In this document: positions 1 through 9,190 of the stretch, piece after piece
Layout: every line of letters begins with the position of its first letter
Numbering within the stretch: the first letter of the stretch is position 1
Source of the DNA: Campylobacter vulpis
Lineage (GTDB): Bacteria; Campylobacterota; Campylobacteria; Campylobacterales; Campylobacteraceae
DNA length: 64,000 bases
Assembly: GCF_014217995.1 (NCBI RefSeq)
Contig: NZ_CP041617.1
Span: 1,178,001 to 1,242,000 of the forward strand
Reading direction: 5' to 3'
The notes under the pieces: generated by a model
The model's database searches: none
What the model saw: the letters and a program-made list of their open reading frames with translations, nothing else
Told to the model about the DNA's origin: nothing
Program-made: the position numbers and the translations under genes

Positions 1-117
1 AAGCTCTTCGTTTAAGGATTTTGGACAATGTTCTATAAATTTATACTCCGTCCTTATTTTTCTATCTTTAAGATAAGGACAGGTTTCCTCTAAGGTGCAA
101 AAACCGATTTCTCGCAT
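1..117 (-). CDS. bpt: Arginyl/leucyl-tRNA-protein transferase, N-terminal part (cut by window edge)
   Basis: The first 39 codons of a minus-strand gene that runs off the left edge. The start reads [20 protein letters not shown], which matches the conserved N-terminus of aminoacyl-tRNA-protein transferases (Ate/Bpt family) as I remember it from Campylobacter. These enzymes transfer an amino acid from charged tRNA to the N-terminus of proteins and mark them for degradation. The two early cysteines (Cys7, Cys13) fit the N-terminal Cys-rich part of the family. Its ATG overlaps the TAA of the upstream small gene by one base, so it is probably the third gene of the pycA operon. The assignment rests on the N-terminus only. 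Confidence 0.75.
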   Translation of the reverse strand, partial: MREIGFCTLEETCPYLKDRKIRTEYKFIEHCPKSLNEEL

Positions 118-368
118 TAAATTTTCTTAATATCTGCGTTTTTAAACCATTTATCAAATTCATTACAAAGCTTTTCTTCCTTTAGAAAAATAGCTCTTAA
201 TTCCTCTTCTTCATTTTTAATTTTTAACTCCTCATTTTTTTCTTTAGCTACGCCTTCTAATTCGTTATTTTTAAAGCTAGCTCCACTTTTTTGCGTTTTA
301 TTTTTCACGCTTTTTTGCTCTTGCATTTGTTTTTTAATATCCTTAAGGCTTTCTAAAAAATCCATCAT
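117..368 (-). CDS. Small charged, helical hypothetical protein
   Basis: Encodes 83 residues, rich in Lys and Glu, with no signal peptide or membrane segment. It looks like a cytoplasmic, largely helical or coiled-coil protein. It starts with two Met codons (368 and 365); the AGGA just upstream is better spaced for the second. It overlaps the end of the biotin carboxylase gene and its stop overlaps the start of the transferase gene, so the three are translationally coupled. From memory, C. jejuni has a hypothetical gene at this position (Cj1036c). I recognise no domain and assign no function. Confidence 0.7.
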   Translation of the reverse strand: MMDFLESLKDIKKQMQEQKSVKNKTQKSGASFKNNELEGVAKEKNEELKIKNEEEELRAIFLKEEKLCNEFDKWFKNADIKKI

Positions 369-1810
369 TTCCTACTTTCTCTAATCTTTTTCAAAGTCGC
401 CGCTATGGCTGCAACGACTTCTTCTTTATTATCTTGATGTCTATCCTCAGTATTTGCCAAAAGCTCATCTAAATGTGTTTCTATAAAAGAAGTATCAAAA
501 TATCCTCTTCTAAATTCACGCGTTTTGGTAATGGCGATTAAAAAAGGTATAGTCGTTCTAATATCATCAATCACAAATTCCTTCAAAGCACGCTCAAGCT
601 TATTAACAGCTAAATCATAACTCGTCGCTTTAATAATAAGCTTTGCAAGCATAGAGTCATAAAAAGGAGGCACAACATAATCCTTATAAATATGACTATC
701 CACTCTCACAGATGGTCCTAAAGCTGGGTAATACTCGCCTATTTTACCCGGACTTGGAATAAAATTTTTCCATACATTTTCAGCCGTAATTCTCACTTCT
801 ATGGCAAAACCTCTTGGTTTAATATCACTTTGCTCTAAATCCAAAATTTCCCCATCAGCAATGCGAATTTGACGCACAATTAAATCCACACCCGTAACCT
901 CTTCTGTTACAGGATGTTCAACCTGAATTCTCGTATTCATCTCCATAAAATAGAACTGATTATAATCATCTAGCAAAAACTCAATCGTTCCAGCATTGGT
1001 ATAACCCACAGCCTTAGCCGCAGCCACAGCAGTAACCCCCATAGTCTTACGCAAATTTTCAGATATCCCCGGACAAGGCGCTATCTCTACGACCTTTTGA
1101 TGACGCCTTTGGATTGAGCAATCTCTTTCACAAAGGTGGATAATGTTGCCATAATTATCGCCCAAAACTTGAAATTCGATATGACGCGGATTGACAATGT
1201 ATTTTTCCATAAAAACTTCATCATTATTAAAATATGCCAAAGCCTCTCTTTTACAAGATTCAAAAGCATTTTCAAGTTCTTCTTCTTGATGCACGACACG
1301 AATTCCTCTGCCGCCACCTCCACCTGAAGCCTTTAAAATCACAGGGTAGCCTATTCTCTCAGCTTGTTCTTTAAGCTGGGCTAAAGAAAGATCATTTAAT
1401 TTTTCTGTCCCCGGCACGACAGGAATGCCATTTTTCATCATTAAATTTCTAGCAATATTTTTATTACCCATTTTATAAATCACTTCAGATTTTGGACCTA
1501 TGAAAATGATATTAGCCTCCTCGCAAGCCTTAGCAAATTCATAATTTTCGCTCAAAAACCCATAGCCTGGGTGGATCGCATCTGCTCCACAAGCCTTAGC
1601 AATTTCAATAATCCTAGCAATATCTAAATACCCCCGTATCGCATCTGTGCCTATTCTATAAGCCTCATCAGCAATTTTAACATGCAAACATTCTCTATCA
1701 GGCTCTGTAAAAACAGCCACACTTTTAATATATAAATCTCTACAAGCACGAATTACACGCACCGCTATTTCTGCACGATTTGCAATGAGAATTTTTCTTA
1801 TCTTAATCAT
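365..1810 (-). CDS. pycA: Biotin carboxylase subunit (pyruvate carboxylase subunit A / AccC type)
   Basis: Encodes a 481-residue ATP-grasp biotin carboxylase, which carboxylates biotin on a carrier protein using ATP and bicarbonate. The N-terminal fold begins IRKILIANRAEIAVRV. The glycine-rich ATP loop (KASGGGGGRG) lies at about residues 160-169, and the EMNTRIQVEHPVTE signature is near residue 290. Length is normal for a stand-alone subunit. In Campylobacter the orthologue at this place has been treated as PycA, the partner of a separately encoded PycB; an acetyl-CoA carboxylase role cannot be excluded from sequence alone. I chose the ATG at 1810 over an in-frame TTG because an AGGGG ribosome site lies five bases upstream. 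First gene of a minus-strand operon. Confidence 0.9.
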   Translation of the reverse strand: MIKIRKILIANRAEIAVRVIRACRDLYIKSVAVFTEPDRECLHVKIADEAYRIGTDAIRGYLDIARIIEIAKACGADAIHPGYGFLSENYEFAKACEEANIIFIGPKSEVIYKMGNKNIARNLMMKNGIPVVPGTEKLNDLSLAQLKEQAERIGYPVILKASGGGGGRGIRVVHQEEELENAFESCKREALAYFNNDEVFMEKYIVNPRHIEFQVLGDNYGNIIHLCERDCSIQRRHQKVVEIAPCPGISENLRKTMGVTAVAAAKAVGYTNAGTIEFLLDDYNQFYFMEMNTRIQVEHPVTEEVTGVDLIVRQIRIADGEILDLEQSDIKPRGFAIEVRITAENVWKNFIPSPGKIGEYYPALGPSVRVDSHIYKDYVVPPFYDSMLAKLIIKATSYDLAVNKLERALKEFVIDDIRTTIPFLIAITKTREFRRGYFDTSFIETHLDELLANTEDRHQDNKEEVVAAIAATLKKIRESRK

Positions 1811-1835
1811 CAAAACCCCTCAAATAAATTTATTA

Positions 1836-1841
1836 ATTCTA
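1836..1841 (-). promoter_or_regulatory. -10 box for the pycA operon
   Basis: On the minus strand this reads TAGAAT preceded by TTTTGC, the usual Campylobacter extended -10 form, about 25 bases upstream of the pycA start. It is divergent from the ftsW promoter. Confidence 0.6.
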
Positions 1842-1866
1842 GCAAAATAAGTTTAAAAATTCGTGT

Positions 1867-1872
1867 TATAAT
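1867..1872 (+). promoter_or_regulatory. -10 box for ftsW-murG; decides the ftsW start
   Basis: TATAAT at 1867-1872 contains the upstream in-frame ATG at 1871, so that ATG would not be in the transcript. The next in-frame ATG at 1901, preceded by AAGGGA, is therefore the likely start. Confidence 0.65.
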
Positions 1873-1900
1873 GGCGATTTGTTATTTTATAAGGGAAGTA

Positions 1901-3064
1901 ATGGTCGCGGACAAAAAATTATTTTATTTAAGTTGTGCTTTAATCACCATAGGTATCATTTTTTCCTATTCTTTAACTACTTTTACCATTTTATATTTTG
2001 ATTATCATGAATTTCATTTTTTTATCCGCCAACTTTTTTTTGGCATTAGTGGAATTTTAATAATGTTTTTTCTCTCAAAACTTAATCCCGATAATTCAAA
2101 TTCCTATAAAATCATACTCGCTATCCTTATCTTTTCCTTTTTTGCCATTATCATTTTGCCCTTTCTGCCAACAAATTTAGCCACTGAAAGTGGGGGTGCA
2201 AAAAGGTGGATTAGACTTGGTCCTGTTTCTATTTCTCCGGTAGAGTTTTTTAAAATCGGCTTAATTTATTTTTTAGCTTGGTCTTACACAAGGCGTATTA
2301 ATGATGAAAAAAAGGCGATTAAGCACGAAATTCTCATACTTTTACCTTATTGCATTGTAGCAACCCTAGTTATAGGCTATATTTATATCACGCAAAATGA
2401 CTTAGGGCAAAGTGTCATTAGTTTTTTTCTTATCCTTGCTCTTGCCTTTTTTGCGGGGGCTAGTAAGAGACTTTTTGCTTTTGGAATTTTAATTGTGATG
2501 ATGATAGGTATAGCTGTTATCTTTAGCAATCAAAGAAGAATTCAACGCATTGCAAATTGGTGGGGAAACATTCAAGATGCCTTTTTACCCCTACTTCCCG
2601 AGTGGATTGCTTCAGCCATTCGTGTGAGTGAAAATAGCGAACCCTATCAAATTTCACACTCACTTAATGCCATAGCACACGGAGGCTTTTTTGGAGAGGG
2701 TTTGGGGCTTGGAATTTTTAAGCTGGGCTTTTTGAGTGAAGTGCATACAGATTTCGTTCTTTCAGGCATTACGGAAGAAATAGGGCTTTTAGGATTAGCT
2801 TTTATTTGTTTTCTTTATCTTTGGATGATACTAAGAATTTTTAGAATCGCTGGACGATGTGATAAAAAAGAGCATTTTATCTTTTGCTCTGGCATAGCTT
2901 TACTTTTACTTTTTTCATTTTTTATGAATGCTTTTGGTATCATCTCACTTACCCCACTAAAAGGTGTCGCCGTGCCACTTTTAAGTTATGGAGGAAGTTC
3001 AATGTGGGCGATTTGTATAGGGCTTGGCTATGTTTTAATGATTTCAAAAAAGGTTAAATTATGA
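1901..3064 (+). CDS. ftsW: FtsW/RodA family lipid II polymerase (SEDS protein)
   Basis: A 387-residue polytopic membrane protein of the SEDS family, which polymerises peptidoglycan glycan strands from lipid II at the division site. About ten hydrophobic segments are visible. Family features include ESGGAKRWIRLGPVSISPVEFFK in the first half and PLLSYGGSSMW near the C-terminus. The neighbouring murG favours FtsW over RodA. The longer frame from 1871 overlaps the promoter, so the start at 1901 (MVADKKLFYL) with AAGGGA upstream is preferred. It overlaps murG by four bases (ATGA), which indicates coupled translation and links lipid II synthesis to its polymerisation. Confidence 0.9.
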   Translation: MVADKKLFYLSCALITIGIIFSYSLTTFTILYFDYHEFHFFIRQLFFGISGILIMFFLSKLNPDNSNSYKIILAILIFSFFAIIILPFLPTNLATESGGAKRWIRLGPVSISPVEFFKIGLIYFLAWSYTRRINDEKKAIKHEILILLPYCIVATLVIGYIYITQNDLGQSVISFFLILALAFFAGASKRLFAFGILIVMMIGIAVIFSNQRRIQRIANWWGNIQDAFLPLLPEWIASAIRVSENSEPYQISHSLNAIAHGGFFGEGLGLGIFKLGFLSEVHTDFVLSGITEEIGLLGLAFICFLYLWMILRIFRIAGRCDKKEHFIFCSGIALLLLFSFFMNAFGIISLTPLKGVAVPLLSYGGSSMWAICIGLGYVLMISKKVKL

Positions 3065-4074
3065 TAGTTTTAACAGGTGGAGGCACGGGAGGGCATTTAA
3101 ATATCGTTAAATGCTTACTTGAAAGTGCGGTAAAAAAAAATTTAGACTGCATTTATATAGGAAGTGAAAATGGACAAGATAAGGCGTGGTTTGAAAAAGA
3201 AGAGCGTTTTAAGGCTAAGTATTTTCTAAGCTCCACAGGAGTTGTCAATCAAAGCAAATTGAAAAAATTAAAAGCCCTAAAACATATCTTAAAACTTTCC
3301 TTTAAGTGCCAAAAAATTTTTAAAGAACATAGCGTAAAAGCCGTTATTAGCGTAGGAGGATATAGTGCTGCACCTGCTTCTTTTGGAGCGATTTTTGCAA
3401 GAATTCCACTTTTTATCCACGAGCAGAATTCAAAAAGTGGGGCTTTAAATTCCTTTCTTAAGCCCTTTTCTAAAAACTTTTTTAGTGCCTTTGAAAAAGA
3501 AATTATCCCCTACCCTGTGGGAGAAGATTTTTTCACTCTTGCAAGAGAAAGAAAAGAATTAAAAACAATTATTTTTTTAGGAGGCTCTCAAGGTGCTAAA
3601 TTTATCAACCAACTCGCCCTTCAATTAGCGTCAAAACTGAAAGAAAGGGATATCAAAATCATTCATCAGTGTGGGAAAGAAGATTATGAGCTTTGTGAAA
3701 AAGCTTATAAAGAGCTTAATATAGATGTGGATCTATTTGCCTTTCATAATGATTTAGCCTCAAAAATGAGGGAGGCGGATTTAGCCATTTCAAGGGCTGG
3801 AGCTAGCACTTTATTTGAACTTTGTGCAAATACTTTACCTACCATTTTCATACCTTATCCTTACGCCGCTAAAAATCATCAATTTTTTAACGCTAAATTT
3901 TTACAAGATAGAGCTTTATGTCAAATTTTCACCCAAGAGCAATGTCAAAATGAAAAAGCCCTTTTAAAATCAATCTTCACGATGAATTTAGAATATCTTA
4001 GTCAAAAATTGCAAGGTATTACACAAAAAAATGGGGCAAATTTAATGTTAGAAAGAGTGCTTAACTCTCTTTAA
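3061..4074 (+). CDS. murG: UDP-GlcNAc:lipid I N-acetylglucosaminyltransferase
   Basis: Encodes 337 residues. MurG adds GlcNAc to undecaprenyl-PP-MurNAc-pentapeptide to make lipid II on the inner face of the cytoplasmic membrane. The N-terminal glycine loop GGGTGGHL (residues 6-13), the HEQN stretch in the N-domain and the C-domain FLGGSQGA and SRAGASTLFEL motifs are all present. Shorter than the E. coli enzyme (355) but normal for this group. The start overlaps the ftsW stop. Its 3' end overlaps the 3' end of the convergent membrane-protein gene by 14 bases, with no terminator visible between them. Confidence 0.93.
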   Translation: MIVLTGGGTGGHLNIVKCLLESAVKKNLDCIYIGSENGQDKAWFEKEERFKAKYFLSSTGVVNQSKLKKLKALKHILKLSFKCQKIFKEHSVKAVISVGGYSAAPASFGAIFARIPLFIHEQNSKSGALNSFLKPFSKNFFSAFEKEIIPYPVGEDFFTLARERKELKTIIFLGGSQGAKFINQLALQLASKLKERDIKIIHQCGKEDYELCEKAYKELNIDVDLFAFHNDLASKMREADLAISRAGASTLFELCANTLPTIFIPYPYAAKNHQFFNAKFLQDRALCQIFTQEQCQNEKALLKSIFTMNLEYLSQKLQGITQKNGANLMLERVLNSL

Positions 4075-4510
4075 TTTTGCGTTTAGCAAGTCCCATTTGC
4101 TCATAAGCGTCAATTTCCTTTTTATAGGAGTTGGAAAGTTTTTTTAATTCTCTATTCAAAAAACTCACATTTGTGGCACTTGCACTCGCATTTGAAGCGA
4201 AACTTGAAACAAATTCAAGCTTTTTCTTAGTCGCCTCATCTAAATCCTTAGAAGTTTTAGAGCCTAATTTATGTGTGGCAATAAAAAGAGTGGCAAGTTC
4301 CTTTAAATCGCTATCATTTAAACTTGTATCCGCTGCCTTAGCAATCATTTTTTCCAAATCCGTGCTAAATTTTTTCTTAGAAACAACTGCTTCTTCTGCC
4401 TTTTTGGGAGTTTTTTCTTTGCCACCAAGTATCAAAAAAGTCATCAAGGCGAAAATAAAAAGTAAAACTCCAGCCGCACAAAGAACAATAAGGGCAATAT
4501 GGGACATCAA
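4061..4510 (-). CDS. Small membrane-anchored hypothetical protein
   Basis: Encodes 149 residues. One N-terminal membrane helix (about residues 5-29) is followed by a Lys/Ala-rich, mostly helical soluble region of about 110 residues. No enzymatic motif is visible. It overlaps the end of ccsBA by four bases and is the last gene of that minus-strand run, so it is probably cotranscribed with the cytochrome c synthase. A link to cytochrome biogenesis is only a guess from position. From memory, C. jejuni carries a similar gene next to its ccsBA (Cj1012c). Confidence 0.75.
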   Translation of the reverse strand: MMSHIALIVLCAAGVLLFIFALMTFLILGGKEKTPKKAEEAVVSKKKFSTDLEKMIAKAADTSLNDSDLKELATLFIATHKLGSKTSKDLDEATKKKLEFVSSFASNASASATNVSFLNRELKKLSNSYKKEIDAYEQMGLAKRKIKES

Positions 4511-7500
4511 AGCCTACCGACAAATTTTCGCTTTCTATAAGCCAAAATTCCCAAAACAATCATTAAGCAAAAACCCCAATAAACATAATTTGGAATTTGT
4601 GTTGCTTCGCCAGCAGCGTAAGAGTGCATACCGACCAAGAAATAATTAACTCCAAAATAGGTCATAATAATCACCCAATAAGCAAACATACTCCAAAGTG
4701 CAAAAATAAATTGATTTGCATATTTGGGAATCATTCTAAGATGTAAAATTGTAGCATAAACAAGTATGCTTATGAGCGACCAAGTTTCTTTGCTGTCCCA
4801 ACTCCAATATCTCCCCCAACTTTCATTAGCCCAAATAGCACCTAAAAAATTCCCCACGGTAAGCAAACAAAGTCCTAAAATCATCGCCATTTCATTAATT
4901 CTAGTCGCTTCTGTAATATTTCGTAAGAGTCTGCTTTGTAAATTTCCGTCTTTTTTAAGAAAGCACATTAAAATTAAGGCAAAAATTCCAAGCAAAGCAC
5001 TCAAGCCAAAAAAACCATAACTTGCCGTAATTACAGAAACATGGATACTAAGCCAGTAAGAGTGTAAAACAGGCATTAAAGGTGTAATTTGAGGATTCAT
5101 CTCATTTAAATGAGCCACAGCCAATACAATTCCCGCTAAAATAGATGTCAAAGAAAGAGAAATGGGACTTCTTTTTGAGAAAAATATGCCAGAAAGTGCC
5201 AAAGCCCAAGCAATATAAACCATACTCTCATAAGCATTACTCCAAGGAGCTCGCTCGGCTAAATAAGCTCTAATCCCAAGTCCTGCCGTATGTATCATAA
5301 AAACAAAAATATTTAAATAATACACAAGCTTAAAAACAAAACCAATTTTAAGCTTATAATTAATCATTTTAGCTAAAACTAAAAGCAAAAGTAAGAAGCC
5401 AGCTAAAAGATACACAGGGATAAGCTTGACAAAAATTTGCACCTCATTAATAAAAATTTCCGTGGCAATTTTTCTTTCACTTGGCACAATACTAGAGCCA
5501 AATTTAAGCTGATACTGCTTAATCAAATTCAAGCCACCATTTGCCTTTGTCCAATCGCCACTTACCAAAGCTTCATCAACAGAACTAAAATAATTTTTAA
5601 TCAAAGCCCAAACAACCTCTTGCTCTTTGCCTTGCAAGTCTTTTAAGGCAGAAAAAGGTGGGAGCCAAAGATTGTTTTCGTCATTTTGCTTAGGGATAAT
5701 CTTAAACAAAATTCCACCAAAAACATAATTAACAATATTTGCTCTCTCATCTAAAGCGATGATTTCCTTATCAAAAACCCCTCTAGCATTTGGACTTTTG
5801 CGATTAGCATTTTCGACATAACGCTGGAGTTTATAAAGTCCGTCTTTAGTGAAAAAATCTTTATAGGCTATATATTTAGCACTTTTTATTTCTAAAATTT
5901 TAGCAATTTCATCTCTTGCAGTCTCATTTTTAGGCATGATGATAAAAGGTTCTTTTTGCCACTCATTAGGATTCATCATCATAGAAAGCATAATGGCACT
6001 TGCTTCTTGATTTTGATAGGTATCACTTTTTCGAATTTTTTCCAAAACCTCTTTTGCTAAGGTATCAAAAGGACTCATACGCCCATCAAATTTCTGCACC
6101 ACTAAAAAATTAAGCGTTTTAGCATGTTCTTTATCTATGATGGGTAAATTATTTTGTGCTAGAGCCTTACTTGCTCCAAAGCAAAAAAAGAAGATAAAAA
6201 GAAAGGTGGCGGTATTTTTCATCGCTTCTTTATTAATCATCTTCGCTAAAGTTCTAAATCTTGAATGGGGATTAAGTAAATTTAAAAACATACCAAGAGA
6301 AAGCAAAAAATAACCTATGTAGGTGGGAATTTTACCAGGGTCCTGATTGACTGAAAGTATAGTGCCTAACTCATCTTGATCATATGAGCTTTGATAAAAA
6401 CGATAACCTCTATAATCTAAAACATTATTCATAAAAATCCTATAATCAAATTCCTTATCCTTATCTTTTACAATCACTTCACTTGCATAAGATGCTGGAG
6501 AATTTGACCCTGGATAGCGATCCATTACGAAGTCTTTAAGGTAAAGCGTAAAGGGAAGCTCTTCATAGCTATAAGTCCAAGAGATAAAAAATTTACGCCC
6601 AGCAAGTTCTACAGATAGAGGATTATCATACTCAAATACTACAACTTCTTTATTTTGCCCCTTATAATTTAACTCAAGCTTTAAGGCGTTGCGTCCTGTC
6701 AGCTTAAGTGCCTGATAATCCTTACTCATCGCAAAATCTTTTAAACCCAAAAGCCAAGAAGCCTTCCAAGTTTGCGGCTCGCCAAAAGAAGAAACTAAAA
6801 AAGTGCGTCCCACTTCCAGCCAAGCACTCTTAAACCACGCCAAAAAGCTAGAATCCTGCTCTCTATTAACTCCACGAATGCTTTCCTTTGCACTTAAAGA
6901 AGCAAATTTAACCACAAAATTGACACCATTTAATTCATAAAGTCTTCTTTCTTTCACGCTCTCCTTAGCTTTTGCTTTTAAAACTGCACTTGTGCCATCG
7001 CCCATACTCAAAAATTTCAAATCTTCACTAGAACTAAGTTGTAAATTTTCGTCAATTTTTACAAAAGGGGCTTGAACCGCATCATTTAAAAAAGCAAAAT
7101 TAACTCCGCTTAAATTCTTAATCTCTCCCTTTTTAAAGACAACTTCACTCCCTTGCATACCCTGCGAGGAAAGCATTAGGACAAGTAAAGGGGAAGAGGC
7201 ATTATTTTCTTCAAAAACATACTTCGCGTCTAAAAGTAAGTCCTTATAAATCAAATTTGCCTTTTCGCTCATATTAAGCTGCATATTAAAAGAATTGACA
7301 AAAGGTAAGACGCCTATATGTTCGGTATTGACGCTACTATAAATCGCACCATTTTCCACCGCTGAAAAGCGTATGGTGCTTTTTGCACTTTGCATAATGG
7401 AATTTTCAGCCTTTTCTCTTATATGAAGCATACCTTCAAAGCCGCCATATCGCGTCATCGCACTACCCAAAAGAATAAATAAAAAAGAAAAATGAAAAAT

Positions 7501-7737
7501 CATTAATGGTAGCTTTTTAAGTCTAAACATTTTATAAGCAAACATCGCACAAAGTAAATTAATGCCAAGTAAAAGTTGAATATAACCAAACCAAGCTGTG
7601 CCATAAATCATAGCCCAAGCGGTAGGCGTTCCATAAGCACTTTCAATAAAGGTTGCCAAAGCACAAAAAAGTGCGAAAAGCAAAAATAGAGCAATAGAAA
7701 TTCGCAAATCTCCCACACTTTTTAAGAAATTTTTCAT
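4507..7737 (-). CDS. ccsBA: Fused cytochrome c synthase CcsBA (System II)
   Basis: Encodes 1076 residues. It is the one-chain cytochrome c synthetase of epsilonproteobacteria, which exports heme and attaches it to CXXCH motifs in the periplasm. The N-terminal half is ResB/CcsB-like: several membrane helices around a large periplasmic region of about 350 residues. A further membrane segment at about residues 500-530 leads to the C-terminal CcsA half, with many helices and the WWD heme-handling motif WGRYWSWD at residues 974-981. The gene begins directly after the livF stop. A c-type cytochrome gene lies upstream in the same run (13,408-13,827), a natural substrate. Confidence 0.93.
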   Translation of the reverse strand: MKNFLKSVGDLRISIALFLLFALFCALATFIESAYGTPTAWAMIYGTAWFGYIQLLLGINLLCAMFAYKMFRLKKLPLMIFHFSFLFILLGSAMTRYGGFEGMLHIREKAENSIMQSAKSTIRFSAVENGAIYSSVNTEHIGVLPFVNSFNMQLNMSEKANLIYKDLLLDAKYVFEENNASSPLLVLMLSSQGMQGSEVVFKKGEIKNLSGVNFAFLNDAVQAPFVKIDENLQLSSSEDLKFLSMGDGTSAVLKAKAKESVKERRLYELNGVNFVVKFASLSAKESIRGVNREQDSSFLAWFKSAWLEVGRTFLVSSFGEPQTWKASWLLGLKDFAMSKDYQALKLTGRNALKLELNYKGQNKEVVVFEYDNPLSVELAGRKFFISWTYSYEELPFTLYLKDFVMDRYPGSNSPASYASEVIVKDKDKEFDYRIFMNNVLDYRGYRFYQSSYDQDELGTILSVNQDPGKIPTYIGYFLLSLGMFLNLLNPHSRFRTLAKMINKEAMKNTATFLFIFFFCFGASKALAQNNLPIIDKEHAKTLNFLVVQKFDGRMSPFDTLAKEVLEKIRKSDTYQNQEASAIMLSMMMNPNEWQKEPFIIMPKNETARDEIAKILEIKSAKYIAYKDFFTKDGLYKLQRYVENANRKSPNARGVFDKEIIALDERANIVNYVFGGILFKIIPKQNDENNLWLPPFSALKDLQGKEQEVVWALIKNYFSSVDEALVSGDWTKANGGLNLIKQYQLKFGSSIVPSERKIATEIFINEVQIFVKLIPVYLLAGFLLLLLVLAKMINYKLKIGFVFKLVYYLNIFVFMIHTAGLGIRAYLAERAPWSNAYESMVYIAWALALSGIFFSKRSPISLSLTSILAGIVLAVAHLNEMNPQITPLMPVLHSYWLSIHVSVITASYGFFGLSALLGIFALILMCFLKKDGNLQSRLLRNITEATRINEMAMILGLCLLTVGNFLGAIWANESWGRYWSWDSKETWSLISILVYATILHLRMIPKYANQFIFALWSMFAYWVIIMTYFGVNYFLVGMHSYAAGEATQIPNYVYWGFCLMIVLGILAYRKRKFVGRL

Positions 7738-8433
7738 TTATAATCCCAAATATTTCTTTTTAATCTCATCATTATGAATCAAATTTTGTGCCTCATCTTG
7801 CATCACTATATGTCCATTTTCTAAAACATAGGCATAGTCGCTTATTTTAAGAGCTGAAAAGGCATTTTGTTCAACCAAAAGTATGGTAATGCCCTCTTCT
7901 TTTAAACGCACAATAATGTCAAAAACCTCACCTACAATCTTAGGTGCAAGCCCTAAAGATGGCTCATCAAGCATTAAAAGCTTAGGCTCACTCATTAAAG
8001 CTCTTGAAATTGCTAACATTTGTGATTCACCTCCGCTTAAATTCCCAGCCAAAGTGTGTTTTTTACTCACGAGGCGCGGGAAGAGCTTATACATTTGTTC
8101 CCTTAAATGCTCATAATTTTCACTATTATTATAAGCACCTATTTTTAAATTTTCTTCAACAGTTAAATTGATAAAAACCCTACGCCCCTCAGGAACCAAG
8201 GCTATACCTTTTTGCACCAAAGTATGTGTCAAATGCCTTTTTGTCTCATAACCCAGAAAATTGATTTCTCCAGTTCTTTTAACAGAATTTAATAAGGCAT
8301 TTAGAGTTGAAGTTTTACCTGCTCCATTTGAACCTATAAGTGAGACAATTTGCCCTGTTTTCACTTCAAAACTAATTCCTTTTAAAGCCTCAATCAAACC
8401 ATAATAAACATGTAAATTTTTAACAATCAGCAT
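7738..8433 (-). CDS. livF: Branched-chain amino-acid ABC transporter ATPase LivF
   Basis: A 231-residue ABC ATPase with Walker A GSNGAGKTS, signature LSGGE and Walker B LLMLDEPSLGLAP, the last typical of LivF. With LivG it powers uptake of branched-chain amino acids through LivHM. An in-frame start 48 bases upstream would lie inside livG. The ATG at 8433, giving MLIVKNLHVYYG, matches the family N-terminus and normal length and overlaps the livG 3' end by 14 bases. Confidence 0.93.
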   Translation of the reverse strand: MLIVKNLHVYYGLIEALKGISFEVKTGQIVSLIGSNGAGKTSTLNALLNSVKRTGEINFLGYETKRHLTHTLVQKGIALVPEGRRVFINLTVEENLKIGAYNNSENYEHLREQMYKLFPRLVSKKHTLAGNLSGGESQMLAISRALMSEPKLLMLDEPSLGLAPKIVGEVFDIIVRLKEEGITILLVEQNAFSALKISDYAYVLENGHIVMQDEAQNLIHNDEIKKKYLGL

Positions 8434-9190
8434 CAAAATCCCCCAAATAAGCCGCAATAACCTCTTTATGATTAATTGCATCGCTTAATTTACCCTCAAA
8501 AATCGTTCGCCCATAATCTAAAACCAAAACTCTATCGCAAAGCTTATTGACAAATTTCATATCGTGTTCTATCAATAAAACGCCCATTTTATAATCTCTT
8601 CTCAATCTAAAAATAAGCTCCGCTAAAGCTCCACTTTCTGCACCATTCATTCCAGCAGCTGGTTCATCAAGCAAGAGGAGACTAGGATTTGTCGCCATAG
8701 CCCTTGCGATTTCAACCTTTCTTTGCTGTCCATAACTCAAACTTGTTGCCTTATGATAAGCCACATCTTCAAGTTCAAGCTCTTTTAAAAGCGCATAAGC
8801 TCTATCTTTAAATTCGCTCTCTACCTTAGAAAAACGCCCTAAATGTAAAAAAGCCTCCAAAATACTATATTTCATTTGATGATTAAATCCTATTAAGACA
8901 TTTTCAAGCACATTCATACTGGAAAAAAGTCTAATGTTTTGAAAGGTTCTAGCTATACCACAATGCACAATTTTATGAGGCTTAAGCGTATCAATTCTTT
9001 GCCCCTTAAATAAAACCTCTCCACTTGTTGGTTTGTAATTTCCCGTAATAATATTAAAAAGTGTCGTCTTACCCGCACCATTTGGACCTATGAGTGCAAA
9101 AATTTCACCCTCACTCACACCAAAAGAAGTTTCATTAATCGCCTTAACCCCACCGAAACTTTTAGAAATTTTCTTTAACTCCAAAATCAT
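8420..9190 (-). CDS. livG: Branched-chain amino-acid ABC transporter ATPase LivG
   Basis: Encodes 256 residues. ABC ATPase with Walker A GPNGAGKTT (residues 35-43), the LivG-type signature LSYGQQRKVEIARA, Walker B LLLLDEPAAGMN, and the switch His in LLIEHDMKFV. It forms a heterodimer with LivF on the cytoplasmic side of the LivHM permease. It overlaps livM by four bases (ATGA) and livF by 14. Confidence 0.94.
   Translation of the reverse strand: MILELKKISKSFGGVKAINETSFGVSEGEIFALIGPNGAGKTTLFNIITGNYKPTSGEVLFKGQRIDTLKPHKIVHCGIARTFQNIRLFSSMNVLENVLIGFNHQMKYSILEAFLHLGRFSKVESEFKDRAYALLKELELEDVAYHKATSLSYGQQRKVEIARAMATNPSLLLLDEPAAGMNGAESGALAELIFRLRRDYKMGVLLIEHDMKFVNKLCDRVLVLDYGRTIFEGKLSDAINHKEVIAAYLGDFDADC

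Noticed and set aside
1871-1900. Upstream start for ftsW
   Set aside because: The ATG at 1871 overlaps the -10 box, so it would precede the transcript.
4131-4649. 172-codon plus-strand frame
   Set aside because: Shadow of the small membrane gene and the end of ccsBA on the other strand; no ribosome site and no family resemblance.
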